Source: Metellina segmentata (lineage: Eukaryota; Arthropoda; Arachnida; Araneae; Tetragnathidae). Taken from it: DNA of 64,000 nt. This document shows positions 36,594-51,500 of this stretch, one piece after another. The stretch covers positions 95,241,172 through 95,305,171 of the forward strand of contig OX375874.1 of the NCBI GenBank assembly GCA_947359465.1. Reading direction: 5' to 3'. The translations under genes and the position numbers were made by a program. Under the pieces are notes generated by a model that had not been told where the DNA came from, searched no databases, and saw nothing but the letters and a program-made list of their open reading frames with translations. Position 1 is the stretch's first letter. Every line of letters begins with the position of its first letter.

Positions 36594-39500
36594 TCAGTTA
36601 TTACGGCGACACATAGAAGTGGTGAAAAGTAATTGCTTCTTTCCTTTTTTCTTTTTCTTTGATGTAGTTGTATTACCTGGAACATAATTCACAAGAATTA
36701 CACATGAACACGAAAAACAATATTTATAAATTATGACTATTTAAATCTTCCCATGGATTTGAAAATGTCTTCAAAACCTGGATAGGTGTTCCTTAAAATA
36801 AGCAGTAGAACATTGATAATTTGGTAATTTTTCACAAGAAGTTTCGGTGTTCTATTCTAACTGCATTGCTTGAATTAACTTTCTAAATCAGAAAAAATAA
36901 GCTGGATAGCACAGTTCAGTTCACAAAAAGGAACTTGCAATGATTTTTTTCTTAGTAAAGACTTGGGTATGCTGATTGAAATAAAATTTTATTTTCCTTT
37001 CTGTATTTAACTTATAAATATTGAAAATGAAAAAACTATGAAAAAATGTCATTTATTCCAATAAGTTAAACTACATCAAATAAGTAATTTGTTTATGAAA
37101 AATATAATAAAACTTCTTTCACAATGAAAATGCTTTCTGCAGTATCAGAAAAACATTCCAATTTTGCACATAAAGATTTATATGAAATTTTCATTTTGTT
37201 TTGTGGAATAAGTTAGTTAATTTTTATTTAAATTTAACCTCTTTGCTACTCAACTCTTTCGCCTTAAAAATGATCTTTCTGAAAACATTGGTAGTTAAGA
37301 ACTCGGGTACACGTGAGTGGACATCTAAGCTTCCGATTGACACCAAAAAATGGCTGTATAAATAGGTAGTTCCTGTGGAATATCTATTATTCAAAAATGA
37401 TTTGAAAGAAACGGCGTCAACTCAACGTGCTCGCAAAAGTAAGTAAATTTCATTTGTTTTTTAGTTGATAATTTCATAAAATATGTGATGATGTAGTTTT
37501 TCTGATTTAATAAATATCTTATCATTTGAAAATTATTTTGCTTTCAGCATAATTGAGACCAGAGGTACACATGTACCGAAAATGTTTAGCCCTATCTAAT
37601 ATAGGAATTTACTTGAGAACTTTGAAGTATTTCATAATATTTATCAGAAAAAAAAAACAGATTTTATACAATTTTTGTATGGTTGGTAGTGAAGAGGTTA
37701 TTTGGAAATTTTATGCATTGACCCATAGGAATTTTTTTCATGGTTAAGCATAACTAATATGACCATACGTCCCGTTGTCCCCAAGTACAGCTTTGGGATG
37801 CCAAAATGTCACGTTTTCAGAAAGTGATCAACCCATGGTAAGAATTTAAAAAAGAGGCGCGAAAAGTTAAAGAAATCCGACGGACCACATCTTAGTTCTT
37901 ATTGTAGATAATTCCGGTAAGAGCACAAAAAATTATTGCCTTCGTTTTCATGGTCAACGATTTTTTATTGAGGAACTTTTTTTTTCTCTTGTTTTGACAG
38001 AAGAAAACGATATGGTAGAATCAATATTTCAATTTAGAACTTGTAATCACTTTAGGCATCTAGAATTTTGGAATTTATATTGTAGAAAAACAGATTGTTA
38101 TCTTCCCCCATCCCTAGTCAGAAACCTGCTAGCTGTGGCTCCCCAATTGAGAGTATGCGAAGCCAGGTCGTGCATATTTCTTGACTATTTATTGTTTTTT
38201 ATTGACATGTGTTATTATAGTAAATTTAAATTTCTTGTACGTGAAACCTTCATTTCAACCATACCTAAACATAAGTGCATATTTATGGTAACTTATAAAC
38301 CAAGTACCTGCTTATAAAACACAGAAGTAAACTTTAAGAAATCCTGCCAAGAATTTTCATTTTTATTTAAAATTAACACCAAATATACTTAAGCAAATTT
38401 GTTCTTCGGAACATATAGTAACACATAAATAAAAACTAAAGAAATGTGTTTTCTTAAATACTCGGATATTACCTAAAAATTAGATGTCTCGTTTTGAGGA
38501 AAAAAATTAATGGTCACGTTAAGCATAACTATTATATATTTATGAGATTGAAATGTAAAAGTTAAAATTCGTCCATCAGATGATTGAGTGAGTAATTACA
38601 CAAAATAGATTATGCATTGAAGCAGAAAGTTATTTTAATGACAAGCTCGAAATTCCACTCAATCTTGTATATTCGTGGGAAATGTTATGGCATGTATTTT
38701 ATACTGTTAAGAGAAAAGCTTTATTTTCTTGTATGTGAAGTGTGCTTGGAATATCACTTTGAATTACTTATCAATGCTCAGAGAAAATTTGAATTGGCAT
38801 ATTTGATTTCAATTAATGTCTATTTTCACGCATTATATCTCAGTTTTTTAGTTGTTGTTACATTTTGCACACAAAAGTACTTTTTGCAATTACATTCAGA
38901 AGTATAACTTTTTTCATGAATTTTGGGGCAAGAGTTTATTTTATTTTCTATTGGTGACAAGATTTGTTCTCAAAAACTAGTCTTTGAACCAATAAATTAC
39001 TTAACAAAACTAAAATTCTGCACATATTCATAAACAATGAAAAAAATTCTGAAATTTGTCTGATTTTTGAATAATTTTGTATTAAACGATATGGCGTTAG
39101 TGGGAGGCCCCAATATTATTTACACAGATCCAAAAACATTTCATTCCACAAGTTATGGGATTCAAATCAAAATCCAATACGAATTCGGTCTTCAAGATCG
39201 TTCAAGCGATCACAGATTTATTTCCTGCCCACAAATAATTCCACCAAAAAGCAAAACAAATGAATTTTTTTTTGACTGGCATTGTTTAGTTCTTTGGGAT
39301 TGTTAAAGATAGATTAAAAATCTTAACGGATTTGAAATTTGTGGAAATTTTTACACCAGATCGATAATTTACATTTGATTTTCTTAAAATAAAATTTTCA
39401 AATTAACTTTTTTTTCAATACGAATATTTAGACAATGACGTCATGACTATTTTGTCCTTTGGAATTGTCTCTGTGATTGTTTTTGGTAGGTAGGTACTTA

Positions 39501-42500
39501 ATTAATGTCGCACTGGACCAACACAATTGGGCTATTGCTATCATTTTTGGAATTGCGTAGCTATTTACGGGGGTTAGCGAGCAGTGGTCACACCTGACCC
39601 CATGAAAAGAACTGTCACAGGCAACGCCGTGCTGGCCACGCAGTGGCTAATAATTAATCAAAGAAAGCAATCGTTAACTCACCTGAGGAATTCTGAATAG
39701 TAACAGACTCCAAAGCAGCTTGAATTGCATCGCCAAAAGATTGGTTGTATACAGGGACATAGTTTCCTTCATCTGAATCCTCATCAAATTCTGGCACATA
39801 TGTTAAATCCTTTACTGGTTTCATTTCTTTAGGTGTGCTAGTAAAGGTCTTATTGCCATCCTTCAACATCTGTTTAAAAATGTATGATAACTCATTTAAA
39901 GGGAACTAAATGATTTCCAGATACAAAACCTCTGAGAGTACCCATTTTGTATAGTTTAAATAACTTGCTACATTCACATAACACTTTAAATACATCTATA
40001 AACTCCTTTTCTTACCTGAGCAAATGAAGTAACAGGAGCATAGTTTGATTCAACAGGTGCAACTTCTTCAGAAATATTAGATAGTGAAGCACAATTCACG
40101 GGAGCACTTAAATTGGAATTATCATCTTTATCTGTACAAATAAAACATTCCATAAATAAAACAATGTTTTCTAAGCTTTTATCGATAAGCATTACAGAAG
40201 ATTGCATACATCTTTTCCAGAACTAATGTAAGGAAAATGCATTTTTCTATTTAAATATTCTAGAAATAGATTACTTGTAAAAAAATTTAGAGATAAAGTA
40301 ATTGCAATCAATTTTGGAAGTATATATATACAATTATGTATTGAATTAGTAGAAAAGTTAGTTTGTTTTAAAATAAGAAAAAGGAACACTTTTCACTCAC
40401 AAATAACAAAATTGGAAAACTGTTCTGTTCCACTATTTTTTGGGCAACTTCATAATTTCTTCCCAAAACTATCTTTTAGGTTAAAAAAAAACTGTTCTAG
40501 GTGCCTTTTGCAACCTTCCTAGGATTTAGTAAACTGAAAATACTTAAGTTTCCACAAAACCAATGCAAATATTTGAATTTAAAAAAATAATAATTTAATG
40601 TTTAACAGCATTTAAGATTTCAACCACTTTATACCTTCTTTCATAAAAAAAAGTCACTGTATTTATGTGATTAATTTACAATGTACACGAACATATAAAA
40701 GAGGAAAAATAATCAAGAATGTTATCTTCAATATGTGTTCTTATAACTCCATTTTTGTACAATCTTAACTACAGACATTCTTAGCACTTTTGTAATAAAG
40801 ACCCATTTTAAACATATACCAAGCATAATGATATCATCTGAACAGTAGTTTTAATTTGTTAAGGAAACTTACCTGAAATTTGCCTTTCAATAATGCTTTC
40901 AGGTTTTGGGAGCAAGCTATCAGCAAAATCCTCTGGGTGATATGCCGGAAACTGATCAATGCTATTTAAATTATAGTTAGCTTTAGGATCTGAAAAAAAA
41001 TTTAAAGAAATCAATTATGTAAATAAAATGTTTGATAAGTGATATATTTTATTGATTAATTAAAATATTCTGTTTCCAAATCAAAAGAATTCCTTTGCGT
41101 CCATATTAGATTCATGTTGAAATCCTATCTGAAAAATACTTGAGGCACTATACACTGAGTGGACACTATTAGTTATCCTACAATGACCTTATTAGACATA
41201 AGCCTTGAAGTATCTTACAATTTTCCTGCATTCTATATAGGTGGCTAAAATTGTGTCTATGCTCACAAAATGACAGATGTTAGAAAAATGAAAGTTAACT
41301 ACATTGTTTTGGAAACTAAATAATTCAGTTTGGTAAATACTGAACATGTTAAACAGAAATAGAGCCAATATACTGACTCAAACTGAGGTTTTAATTTAAA
41401 ACAGTTACAATCACATTGAATTTGATAAAATGTGAATTTAATATGAATGTTCTTTAGCCTACAGAATCTTTAAACCCAATTTAAATTGAAAACATACGTT
41501 AAAAAAACAATCGGTAGCATTCATTATATACATAAAGCAATGCATTAAGATATGCAAATCCAATTTAAATTGAAAACATAAGTTAAAAAAACAATCGGTA
41601 GCATTCATTATATACACAAAGCAATGCATTAAGATATGCAAAATGTACTTAGTCCATTGAAACAAGTAAATTCTTGCATTTCAAACATTTGCAAATGAAT
41701 TTGATTATATCTAGAAAATAAAATTACATTTTCCTAGTTTCATATTTTCTTTCATTTCAATCATTCGTTCACGCTTCCTTTCATCATGGGCTTTTCTTCT
41801 ACGATTTATGCTTCTTTTATTTATTTCATCTGAAAGTAGATAAAAGAATATGGCAGAGAAAAGCAAAATGTTCTATAAACATATATCACAATTACCTTAT
41901 TAATGAACTCTCGTTTAAGTATTAAGTTAATTACTTTCAAATTGCAGCAGAGTCAACTTAGATATTTCTTTACAGAAGTCAAGTTCCACAACTTGAAATT
42001 CACATGTTAGTGGGAGATGTTGTAAGTATCTCAATCTTTTACGTAAATCCTGTAAGACACAAAACATTTAACTTAATCTGACACTAACAGAATCAACATC
42101 AAAGGAAACACTTTTAATTTCAGTATTTATCTTGTTGAGTGTTCATACGCAGAACTTATAATACACATTTCAGGTTTGTTTAACAGAAAACCTAGAAATT
42201 AGAAAAATTAATCTTTAAAATTTAAGTAATTATTTTGTAAAGAATAAAATATACATCCAATAAAGGAAAAATCTTGAGTATATGAAATTATAAACCTACA
42301 CCTATATTACATTTTTATAGAATATAAAACAAACTTCAAAAAAATTTCAAACATGCTTATTTTCTTTTATTACGTTACTATGCAAATATGATTAAATGTT
42401 TTGTCAAATATTTATTTTCTGTTCTGGATTATATTCCTTATAAAATTTTTAACATTAAACTTCTTATAGATTTTCTATTAAATGATAAATATAAATAGCT

Positions 42501-45500
42501 AACATTATTTACATAACTAAAATGAATTTTATAAAGAAAAAAAAATGCCCTTCATAATGGAAAGGTCACATGTCTTCAGACCAGTACTTTATGTGCTAAG
42601 AAATTTTGGTTAACAAAGAATATTACATACATAAAAAAGGCTTTACTTCCTCAGGTTTATTCTCTCAACATATATTTAATTGAGAAACTTTACCTCAGTC
42701 ATTGAAACTCTTTGTATCTCAACAAGCCTTGCTGTAATAATTTGTGGAGCATTTTCAAGGGATCCAAATTCATTTATGAGCATTCGTACATTTATGTTAT
42801 GTAAATAAATATGTTGTCCATCCTCAGCTACATAAGAAATGAAAATACTTGTTACATTTCAGTGATAAGCAATTAATACATGTTATAATGTTTAATGCAT
42901 AATTAAACAAGAGTTGCATTTCTGTAAGAAATATTTAGTAAGAACATCTAAGTATAGTTCTGTAGAGGATAAAAGAAATATTAGTACATACACTTCCACT
43001 TTACTCTTTCAATGTTAATTACATGAGTTTTTATATTCCAAGATGACTTAATATCCTATTTTAATTTATTATCTATTAATAAATCAAGATCATATACTCC
43101 CTTCCAGATAATTTGTGTGTTAAAATTCAGTTATTCTTTTTACCTTGATAGAAAAAGCACATGCTTCTGTTATTTGATTCAGATACATTTTGTGTAGTAC
43201 TATTTGAATCAGGTGAGCTCCCGAATATCGAAGTATTTTGATTTATTTCTGAAAGAAAAAAAAAACATCACATATTTCATAAATCTTTCATTTATATAAA
43301 CTAACAATTTAGACTGGGGAATTCAAAAAGATAAATTTTATATCTCACCCAAATTAAGAGATCCATCATTGGAGTCGATGGAACTAGTGGATGTCAGATG
43401 TTTCCTATGAGGAGCATTCATCTAAAAATTGAACAAAGTGAACAGTGTTAAATGTTTGGTGTTATAATTAAACAGAGTAAAACTCCAATTATCCTGACTC
43501 TAGATCGCTTTGAGGAAGAAAAAAAAAAAGAGATCAACAAAATCTGCATTTTAAAAGTTTATCGTGAATGATAAAAACGAAGAGGATGAAATGTCAGTTG
43601 AGGTCAGTGACAATTCCTGGATTTTCCGAGTGCAGTGCAGAGGACATAGGCGAGAGGCTGGTGTGCAATTTTGTGGACTATGTATTCCAAATTTTCAGTG
43701 ACAATGAATTCATTCAGTGTGAGAAGAATATACATTGATGACATTTTACTCTAACCAGACGCCAGATCATCAGCTAGTAAAGGCATTTGAGTGCCTTGAT
43801 ACTGCGTTTATATGGATGGAATGGCAGCCTGAGTGTCACTATCTACAATTACTCATTGTCAAGCGCATGCAAGACTTGGCTGCAAGGAAACAAGTAAAGA
43901 CAGCGAAACAACCTACTTTGACCAATATGTTCAAGCAATGATGAATTTTAATAGAGTATGCAAGTACAAAATGTGAACAAAAGTGTTTAGTCATTAAATT
44001 ACACTACAAACGTAAGCAAAATTCGTTTTATTTTTTATTTTACTAAGAAATAACCCTTTTGTGATTATCCAATCATCCGGATGGGGTCTGGTTCCAATCG
44101 ATCCAGATAATTGGAGTTCTGAAAGCGCAATAGGCAAGAAATGAAGGTGGCTATACAAAGGAGGATTACAATTTTCCAACTACTCACATTTGTTTCAGTT
44201 AATCCATCACTTAGATCGTAAAACTTATTATTCTGAGACTGGTTCAGATCAGCTTCTCTTTCACACAAAAGCTATTCAAAAGAGGAAACATTAATCAGTC
44301 CTAAAAATTTCAACTCAAAAAATGAAGGCATACAGTCAGATGTTTGAGAGTACAAGTTTCACTCAAAATCAACTTAATGAACAAATTTTAAGATCAGGAA
44401 ATAAAAAACATGATATTTACAAATATGTGCACATGCATACTGGACTTTTTGGCTCACGTTTTCTCAATTTTAATTTGAAATGTGTTTCCTTAAAATTTTA
44501 GGCACCCCAGTCGCACCGGATTTTGAGGTCTAAAGTGTTAAGAAAAGCTTAGTATGGAAGCTCCATTAGTAACATATTTAGCTACATAGGGTAATTCAGA
44601 ATAGCTGTTCTAGATATTTTTTTAACTGTTTATTGTGTGTATATGTTAGAAACATACTTCCAATAACGAAAAGCATACAAATCATGTTTCAATGTCGGAC
44701 ATATCAAATTTTGTACACGTAACATGAAATCTGTTTAGAAAGTATTGGGCCATGTAATATCAGACTGGATGCATTGTACCTAAAACTTTTTGTGCCCAAT
44801 TTGCTTGGCACCACACACACTTCTCAGTCTTCAATTTTTCAAAACACTCGGCTAAGTCTATTATTGGAATTGTCATGAGCTCCCTTGTCACATTATCTTG
44901 AATTACATCCATGATCTGAAATATCTTCCCTGTGAGAAGTGACTTTAGCTTTGGGACAAGTCAGATTGATTTTTTGATTTTTTTTGGGTTTTATGGCGCA
45001 AGGTCCAAAAGCGGACAAACTGCGCCAAACGCAAGATAAAAATAAATAAAATCAATGTAAATATAAAATTATTTAATAAAAGGTAGATGTATGTCTTGCG
45101 CAACATTATACATGATTTATTTTATCATAAAATTAATATAAAAGTATTCGTGAGGGAAATAAAACTTTATGATTTTGATTAAAGCAGTCTGAAGAACAAT
45201 ATAGTACAAAATGTGAATAGTATATAAATCATAGATTACATAAGTATTGTGACGGATAAAAGCACTATATGAGATTTAAAAAAACAACTGAATGTAAAAA
45301 GGTTTGAATGGGGATTTTCCCCAATCAAATCTCTCAGATTTAAAAAAATTTAAGACGTTGATAATTAAAGACAGGACAGACAGTTAAAATATGATCTACA
45401 GTAAAAGGAGTGGAGCACGAATTACAATTTGGGACGCTCTCACCCAGATTGGGACAAGTCAGAAGTCACTGAGTGCAGAATCTGGGCTGCAGGGGGTTAT

Positions 45501-48500
45501 CCAACTGGGTGATTTGCTGTTTCGCCAAAAAAACACTGATTGAGACGTGATGAATAAGTGAGGTATGTTCATAATTGAACCTACCAATCACCAATTGCGG
45601 CTGTTTTCTTAGTATGGAAGTTAGTTTCTTAGTACAGCATCAATCAGTTGATGGTGAACATTGAGTTAGTATTCCTTATTAATTTTGTTTACGAGTAGGA
45701 GAGCATTTGTGATTAACATCTATAAAATTAAGGGAAAAGTCAATTTGGTCTTAACATTGCTACGACTTTGTCACGCTCTCTTCAAAGAGGAAGAACTAGG
45801 TGCCTTCTATTAAAAAGACTTCTCAAACATCTGAATAGTTTCCAATGATGAATTTTCAAGTTAAACACAAAATTTAATGCGAATTCACTGCTCTTCTCAC
45901 TCGGTCATTACGAATGTGAGTATCTCTCCTCATGCACATCTAGAACCATACAAATTAGTCAAATGGGTTTATGACTTGTTATGCATGCTTATGTACCTTG
46001 TCTGGTCAAGTTACATCAATACAGCACACTTTTTTCTTGTCATATTAGTGAGGACTGGATACTTTCTGAACAGACCTCGTGTAGTGTAGTTGTAATCATT
46101 TAAAAATTCACTAAATTTTTGTTATCTCACACATAATGAATGCTAAAATATGTTGGTGTGCAATGTAAAAACAAGTGCAGTAGTGAGCTGGTATGAAAGG
46201 GAATCTATAAATTTCATATGAGGACAATCAACCAAGAAATAATTTGGACATCATATCAAAAATGGTTATGAATCAAACTTGCTTTTTACACAGCATCACA
46301 AGCACCTATCTGTTTAATTTCTTGAGTATCTAATTACTAATGCAGTGAGATATATAAAATACAGGTCATCGGCACCTTTAAGCCACCACTTCATAGTTTA
46401 AGAATAAATATAAGATTCATATTTTTGATTTAGTAGAGTAGATAATTGAAATTTTTATAACATATTAATTTTCAAGTAATTTTATACCTATTTATTTGTG
46501 TAAGAACCTTGTTTTTTTTTATAATGACTATGAAACAATCTGAGAACAGATATCAAATTATATACTGGCAATTTTTGAAAATCATTCTAATACGTTGAGC
46601 TCATGACACAAAGACCTGCAAAGTATTTCATACACATTTATGAAAAACCCATCCCACAACCCCCAAAATATTGATTTTTGGCGTTCATAATGGCTGATTT
46701 GACTTTCAAAAATGTTTCTTGACAGATTGTGAGAGCATTTCCCAACATTTATTAACAGATTTCATGAGAAACCATGCACAGCTATTCATGAAAAGTTGCA
46801 TTAGTAGCACAAATTCTTAAAACAGCAGAAAAATAGTCTCCTCTTAAAACTTATTTTAGTAGTAATTTTAGTTGCTCATATATAAAATGAATCAGCTAAA
46901 ACACAAAATGTGTTAAAAATAAATAAATGGTGAAAAACTTGCCTAAAAATTAAAATCTTGATTTTAAATTTTTTTAATGAAATTTGAAATTTTATTAATA
47001 TTGTAGGAATTAGCTGATGCATTTCTAGCAATTGCATGTGCCATTGTTGACTAACAATAGTATTCATATTGAAATACTATTTTTTTTTGCAAAATACACA
47101 AGGCCAAGCCAACAACATTCACCAACAAATTTTTATCTTTATAAACAATATTCTGCTAAATTTTAAGGTACAGTTTTGTTAATTGCAATGCTCAGAACAG
47201 TTATTTTGAAAATATGGAACATGTGTAATGAATTTTTGTTCTTGGAATAGCTTTGAAGCATTTGGGACCAGATTGAGGACAAACTTCTGATAAAAAATAA
47301 ATGCAACGAAATAAAAGGTAAACATTTTGCATACTAAATATGAATTTAATATAATATAAACTCATCACTATGAAACCATTCCCATATTTAAATAATTAAA
47401 CTCAATAACTACTTTGATACAAGACAATTTCTAACATTTCAGCAATTGAGAAAGTCAGTCTGTTAAAAATACAATCAGAAAAAGTAGAGAATTGAATAAC
47501 TTATATTTTATAAGCCTTTTATTTCATTGTATTGTCTTCTAAGTCTATTTTCTTTGAAAACATCTTAAAACTGGAGGAAACGAAAAACTCGGAAACGCTG
47601 CTAGAAAAAATTTTAGAGCTCTTGTCCTCATTTCTGAGCACCTTATTGCATTTTAACAATTTTCCTTCCAGTTTACGTAAAATTAAGAGTCTTCAGATCA
47701 GTCAAGTATCAATATAATAATAAAGATAGAAGTTCATAAATATGCATACATTACACCACCTAACTGTACAAGTTAGCAGGTATGATGTGCAAATAGGTTA
47801 ACTTGTGAACATACAGAATAGCAAACTAAAGTGACAAGCAAAGGTATTAACACCATCTATTAATACATTTTACAGAAGGCATACACCTTTACAATTGATA
47901 GTATATAAAGTCATGTGGTTAAAATACCAAAGTTTAAAAGCTTGTTTTAATTTACTTATATCGCATCTATGCAATTCATTAAAGCTTAATAATGTTAAAG
48001 CTTTAAATTAATGTTGTACTAGAGCAACACAATGGACTACTGACAACAGTTCGGGATTAATCCCCTAAGGAAAAGATCTGAGGACAACACCTTGTAGTTT
48101 TGAACCATGGTCAGATGATGAAGCAACACCTGAGCTGGCACCCACTCTCCAAACTTCAACACCAACCCAACGTGAGGACTTTAGGCCATGACAGATTTAA
48201 AGTGCACCACTTAGCCTCTACACCATACACTTACAAACATCCATGCCCGGACCCGGAATCGAACCAGGAACCTTCCGATCTAGAGGCTTAGCACCTTAAC
48301 CACTATACCGGTTGGTCGGCTTGGTATAAGTTAAATAACAGTCGTAAAAAGTGAATTTTTATTTCTCATAAATAAGTTAAGAAAGGATTTAGTTGTTCTT
48401 ATACATGAATTATTAGGTTTTGTTTGTATCTGAACATGATTTTTTTTCCCACTGCATTTACCTTTAAGATATTTCTTAGAACTAAAAAGTAAAAGATGGT

Positions 48501-51500
48501 AGTAATTTTTGTCATTACAGACAAATTCCATGCGAGTACCCATTTATTTATTGTATAAGAATTGGACAAATTTTACACTTTCTGTTTACCTTCAATGCAG
48601 ATTCAATAAAGCAAGATTCTGGTGTATCCTTTTCATTTTTGTATGCTTCTTCCAACTCATTACGTTCTCTATTTAAAATAAATTGCACTTCTTTTTGACT
48701 TGCCAACAATAATTTTTGATAGCAGGTCACCGAGTCCTCTGAAAGAAAATAATCAGCAATCAAAAGGTCTGATTTAATATTTTAGCAGACACAAATATCA
48801 TGAAAAATCTCAATAAATTTTCTATATCTGCCTAGAAATTTGGGTGTTATAAACAAAGGTAATGAAATGCAAAAATAAAATTTTCCTATCACATATTTTT
48901 TCAGTTTTTAAAAAGGAGACAACATATTAATATTTGCTTCTTCCATGGAGAGAAATTGGGCACAAAAAATTTATCTTTTCAGTTTTGTCGAGTCCCAACA
49001 AGGTTAGAATCTCCTATCAAATGATCAATAGCTTATTTTCATATTGGAAGGGAACAGATGCATATAGAATTGTTTTGAGGGTCATATTGAGGATATTCTC
49101 AATGTCAATCTTGAGCATAATCATGATCCTACATAATATTTGCCAATCTCAGTGAAAAAAATCAGAAAGATTTTTGTCACATAAAAAGAAGCATATTACT
49201 GTCAAAAAAGTAAAATGACTAAAATAATTGTTGAAAAAAAAAAACCACCAAATATTAGGCTTTATGAAAGGCACTAAACTGGAAGAGTAGCCTGTATCTC
49301 TACTAGTAGTTCCAAACTTGGAATAACGGATTTGGCGATATTTTACACAAATGGAGCCAAATATACACAAAATTGGTTTAAAGCTTTGCAAGTGTTTATA
49401 TCTATAGATTTTTTTGAAAATTAGTTTGCATGTGAAAGGTTTCAACAACAATCACCAATTCTAATGGGTATTTTTCATGGCTGCCACAACCTGTGCAAAA
49501 CCTCCAAAAAAATTGGCATGACTTAAAAAAATTTCTCCCTAAAGAAAAACCCAGTTGGTAGGCATGAGAGTTAATAAGATAACATGAATATTAAACACTG
49601 TCCAGAAAAGAGAAGCAAATAGCTATGACATCAAATCATTATTACAAACCATTATCAATACTGCATAGTGATTGTGATGTTTTTTGGTGAGTGGCTCTGG
49701 TCACAAGTAAAGTTCCTTTTTCTCTTTTCATAAGACACATAGAAATTTCATCACCAATAGTGAAGCACTTGCGTACTTGTAATGACACACTACAGAAACA
49801 AAAGATATCACTCAGTAATTTTTTTTTCTTTTTGTTTACATATTTCACATGGCTTATTAAAATATATACAAGACATTAACAATGATAATTCGTTTTAATT
49901 AGGATCGACTTTAGTGTATAAAATTGAAAAATAAATCTTAATTGTATTCTTATACATAAAACTGAACTTAAACAAAATTTAAATCCATTTTCACCAAAGA
50001 GAAAGAAACCTAAAAATAAGTAGTAAAACCTTTTTAAATCTGCTTTGTGAACAGCTTCAAAGCATATAGGACATTTCTGCCAGGTTTTATCAGTCAATGC
50101 TAGGTAATGCAGCATACATGGCCAACAATAGACATGCCCACATCGAGTAATTTTTGCAGCTACTGGCACATAAAGACAAATAGGGCATAATGGCACTTCA
50201 TGACAAGGCAATCGCTGCAAAAAATTAAAAACAGTCATAAGAACAGTAAAAAGCACAAAACAAATTCATTTCTTCCAAAAATACAGCAAAATTATAACAT
50301 TTTGGCAAATAACTCAAGTAAAAATGTTTGCAATGATACTCTGAACAGACAATGAGTGGATGACAAACATCAATATATCCAGTACAGCACACAGCAACAG
50401 GCATTATCCTTTTAGGCATACTGCAGTAACAGGCATGCAGGTGCAACTCTAAGCAAATTAAAATAATTGTAAATTTAGCAACCAAATATTTGGTAAATTA
50501 ACTTACTATTTCTTCAATTAATGACCATTCTACTAGTATATCTGGATTTTTCTCATGTACTCTATAGTTTCCATTATTCCTTGCAATAAATTGACAGCTG
50601 ATAAAAAACAATAAACACAAATTAGCATAATACCAATAAAATATTTTGACATACATGAATTATACTAAAATATATACAGTTATAAATAAACATTTATTAA
50701 ATCCAAGATCATACAACAATTGAAAAATTGAATGTGTCTATGTCCAGTTTTCTAAAGACATTTTATACACCCATGGAGTCATAATATTTCCTATAGTATG
50801 TACTAAAATTGTAATGGTATCAGAATACAAACCATTGTAAAGGAAAAATTTTTGTTATTAGGCATGTATAGATGTCTATTTTTGTTTAAAAAACAACTGA
50901 AGACCAAATACTATTAATGTGAAAAGTATAAAAGGTTTCAATATTTATGAGAATAATTACTTGTGAAAATTGGGAACATGAACATGGCCAGTCTCAAAAT
51001 AAATATAGCAATGAAATGCAATCCAGCAGTAAGTGCAATATAAAGTAAATGAAAGATTAAATCAACTAAATATAGTTAATTGTCTTAGAATTAAATTTGA
51101 ATTATTAAACTATAAATGAGTGAAAAATAAAAAATAGAAATAAAAAAGTTAATATTCAAGTTAGAAATTTACTGTGAAATCTTGGTAGTGGGAGTTCTGG
51201 CAATAAACAAAAATTTTAAATGCAGTTCAGGTAGTAAAGAAAATTAGCAATATACTTTAAAATTTTGAATACTACGATGACCATATTTCAAAGAATTAAT
51301 TACAATGGACCAAAACCAGCAAACTAAGACTAGTAGTCAGAAAACTAGTTACTAAAATTAAAAGTACTGGGGACAATATTATGAGCTCCTGCAACTCCCA
51401 GACTGCTGAACCAAATTTAAAAATATTCACAACTTTCACCTCACACCACTAATAAATAACATGCGTTTTGTACATTTTTAATAAGTATGTGAACAAGGAT

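Noticed and set aside
48240..48325. Possible functional tRNA gene on minus
   Set aside because: Same reason: good A and B boxes but continuous with a SINE body present in many copies.
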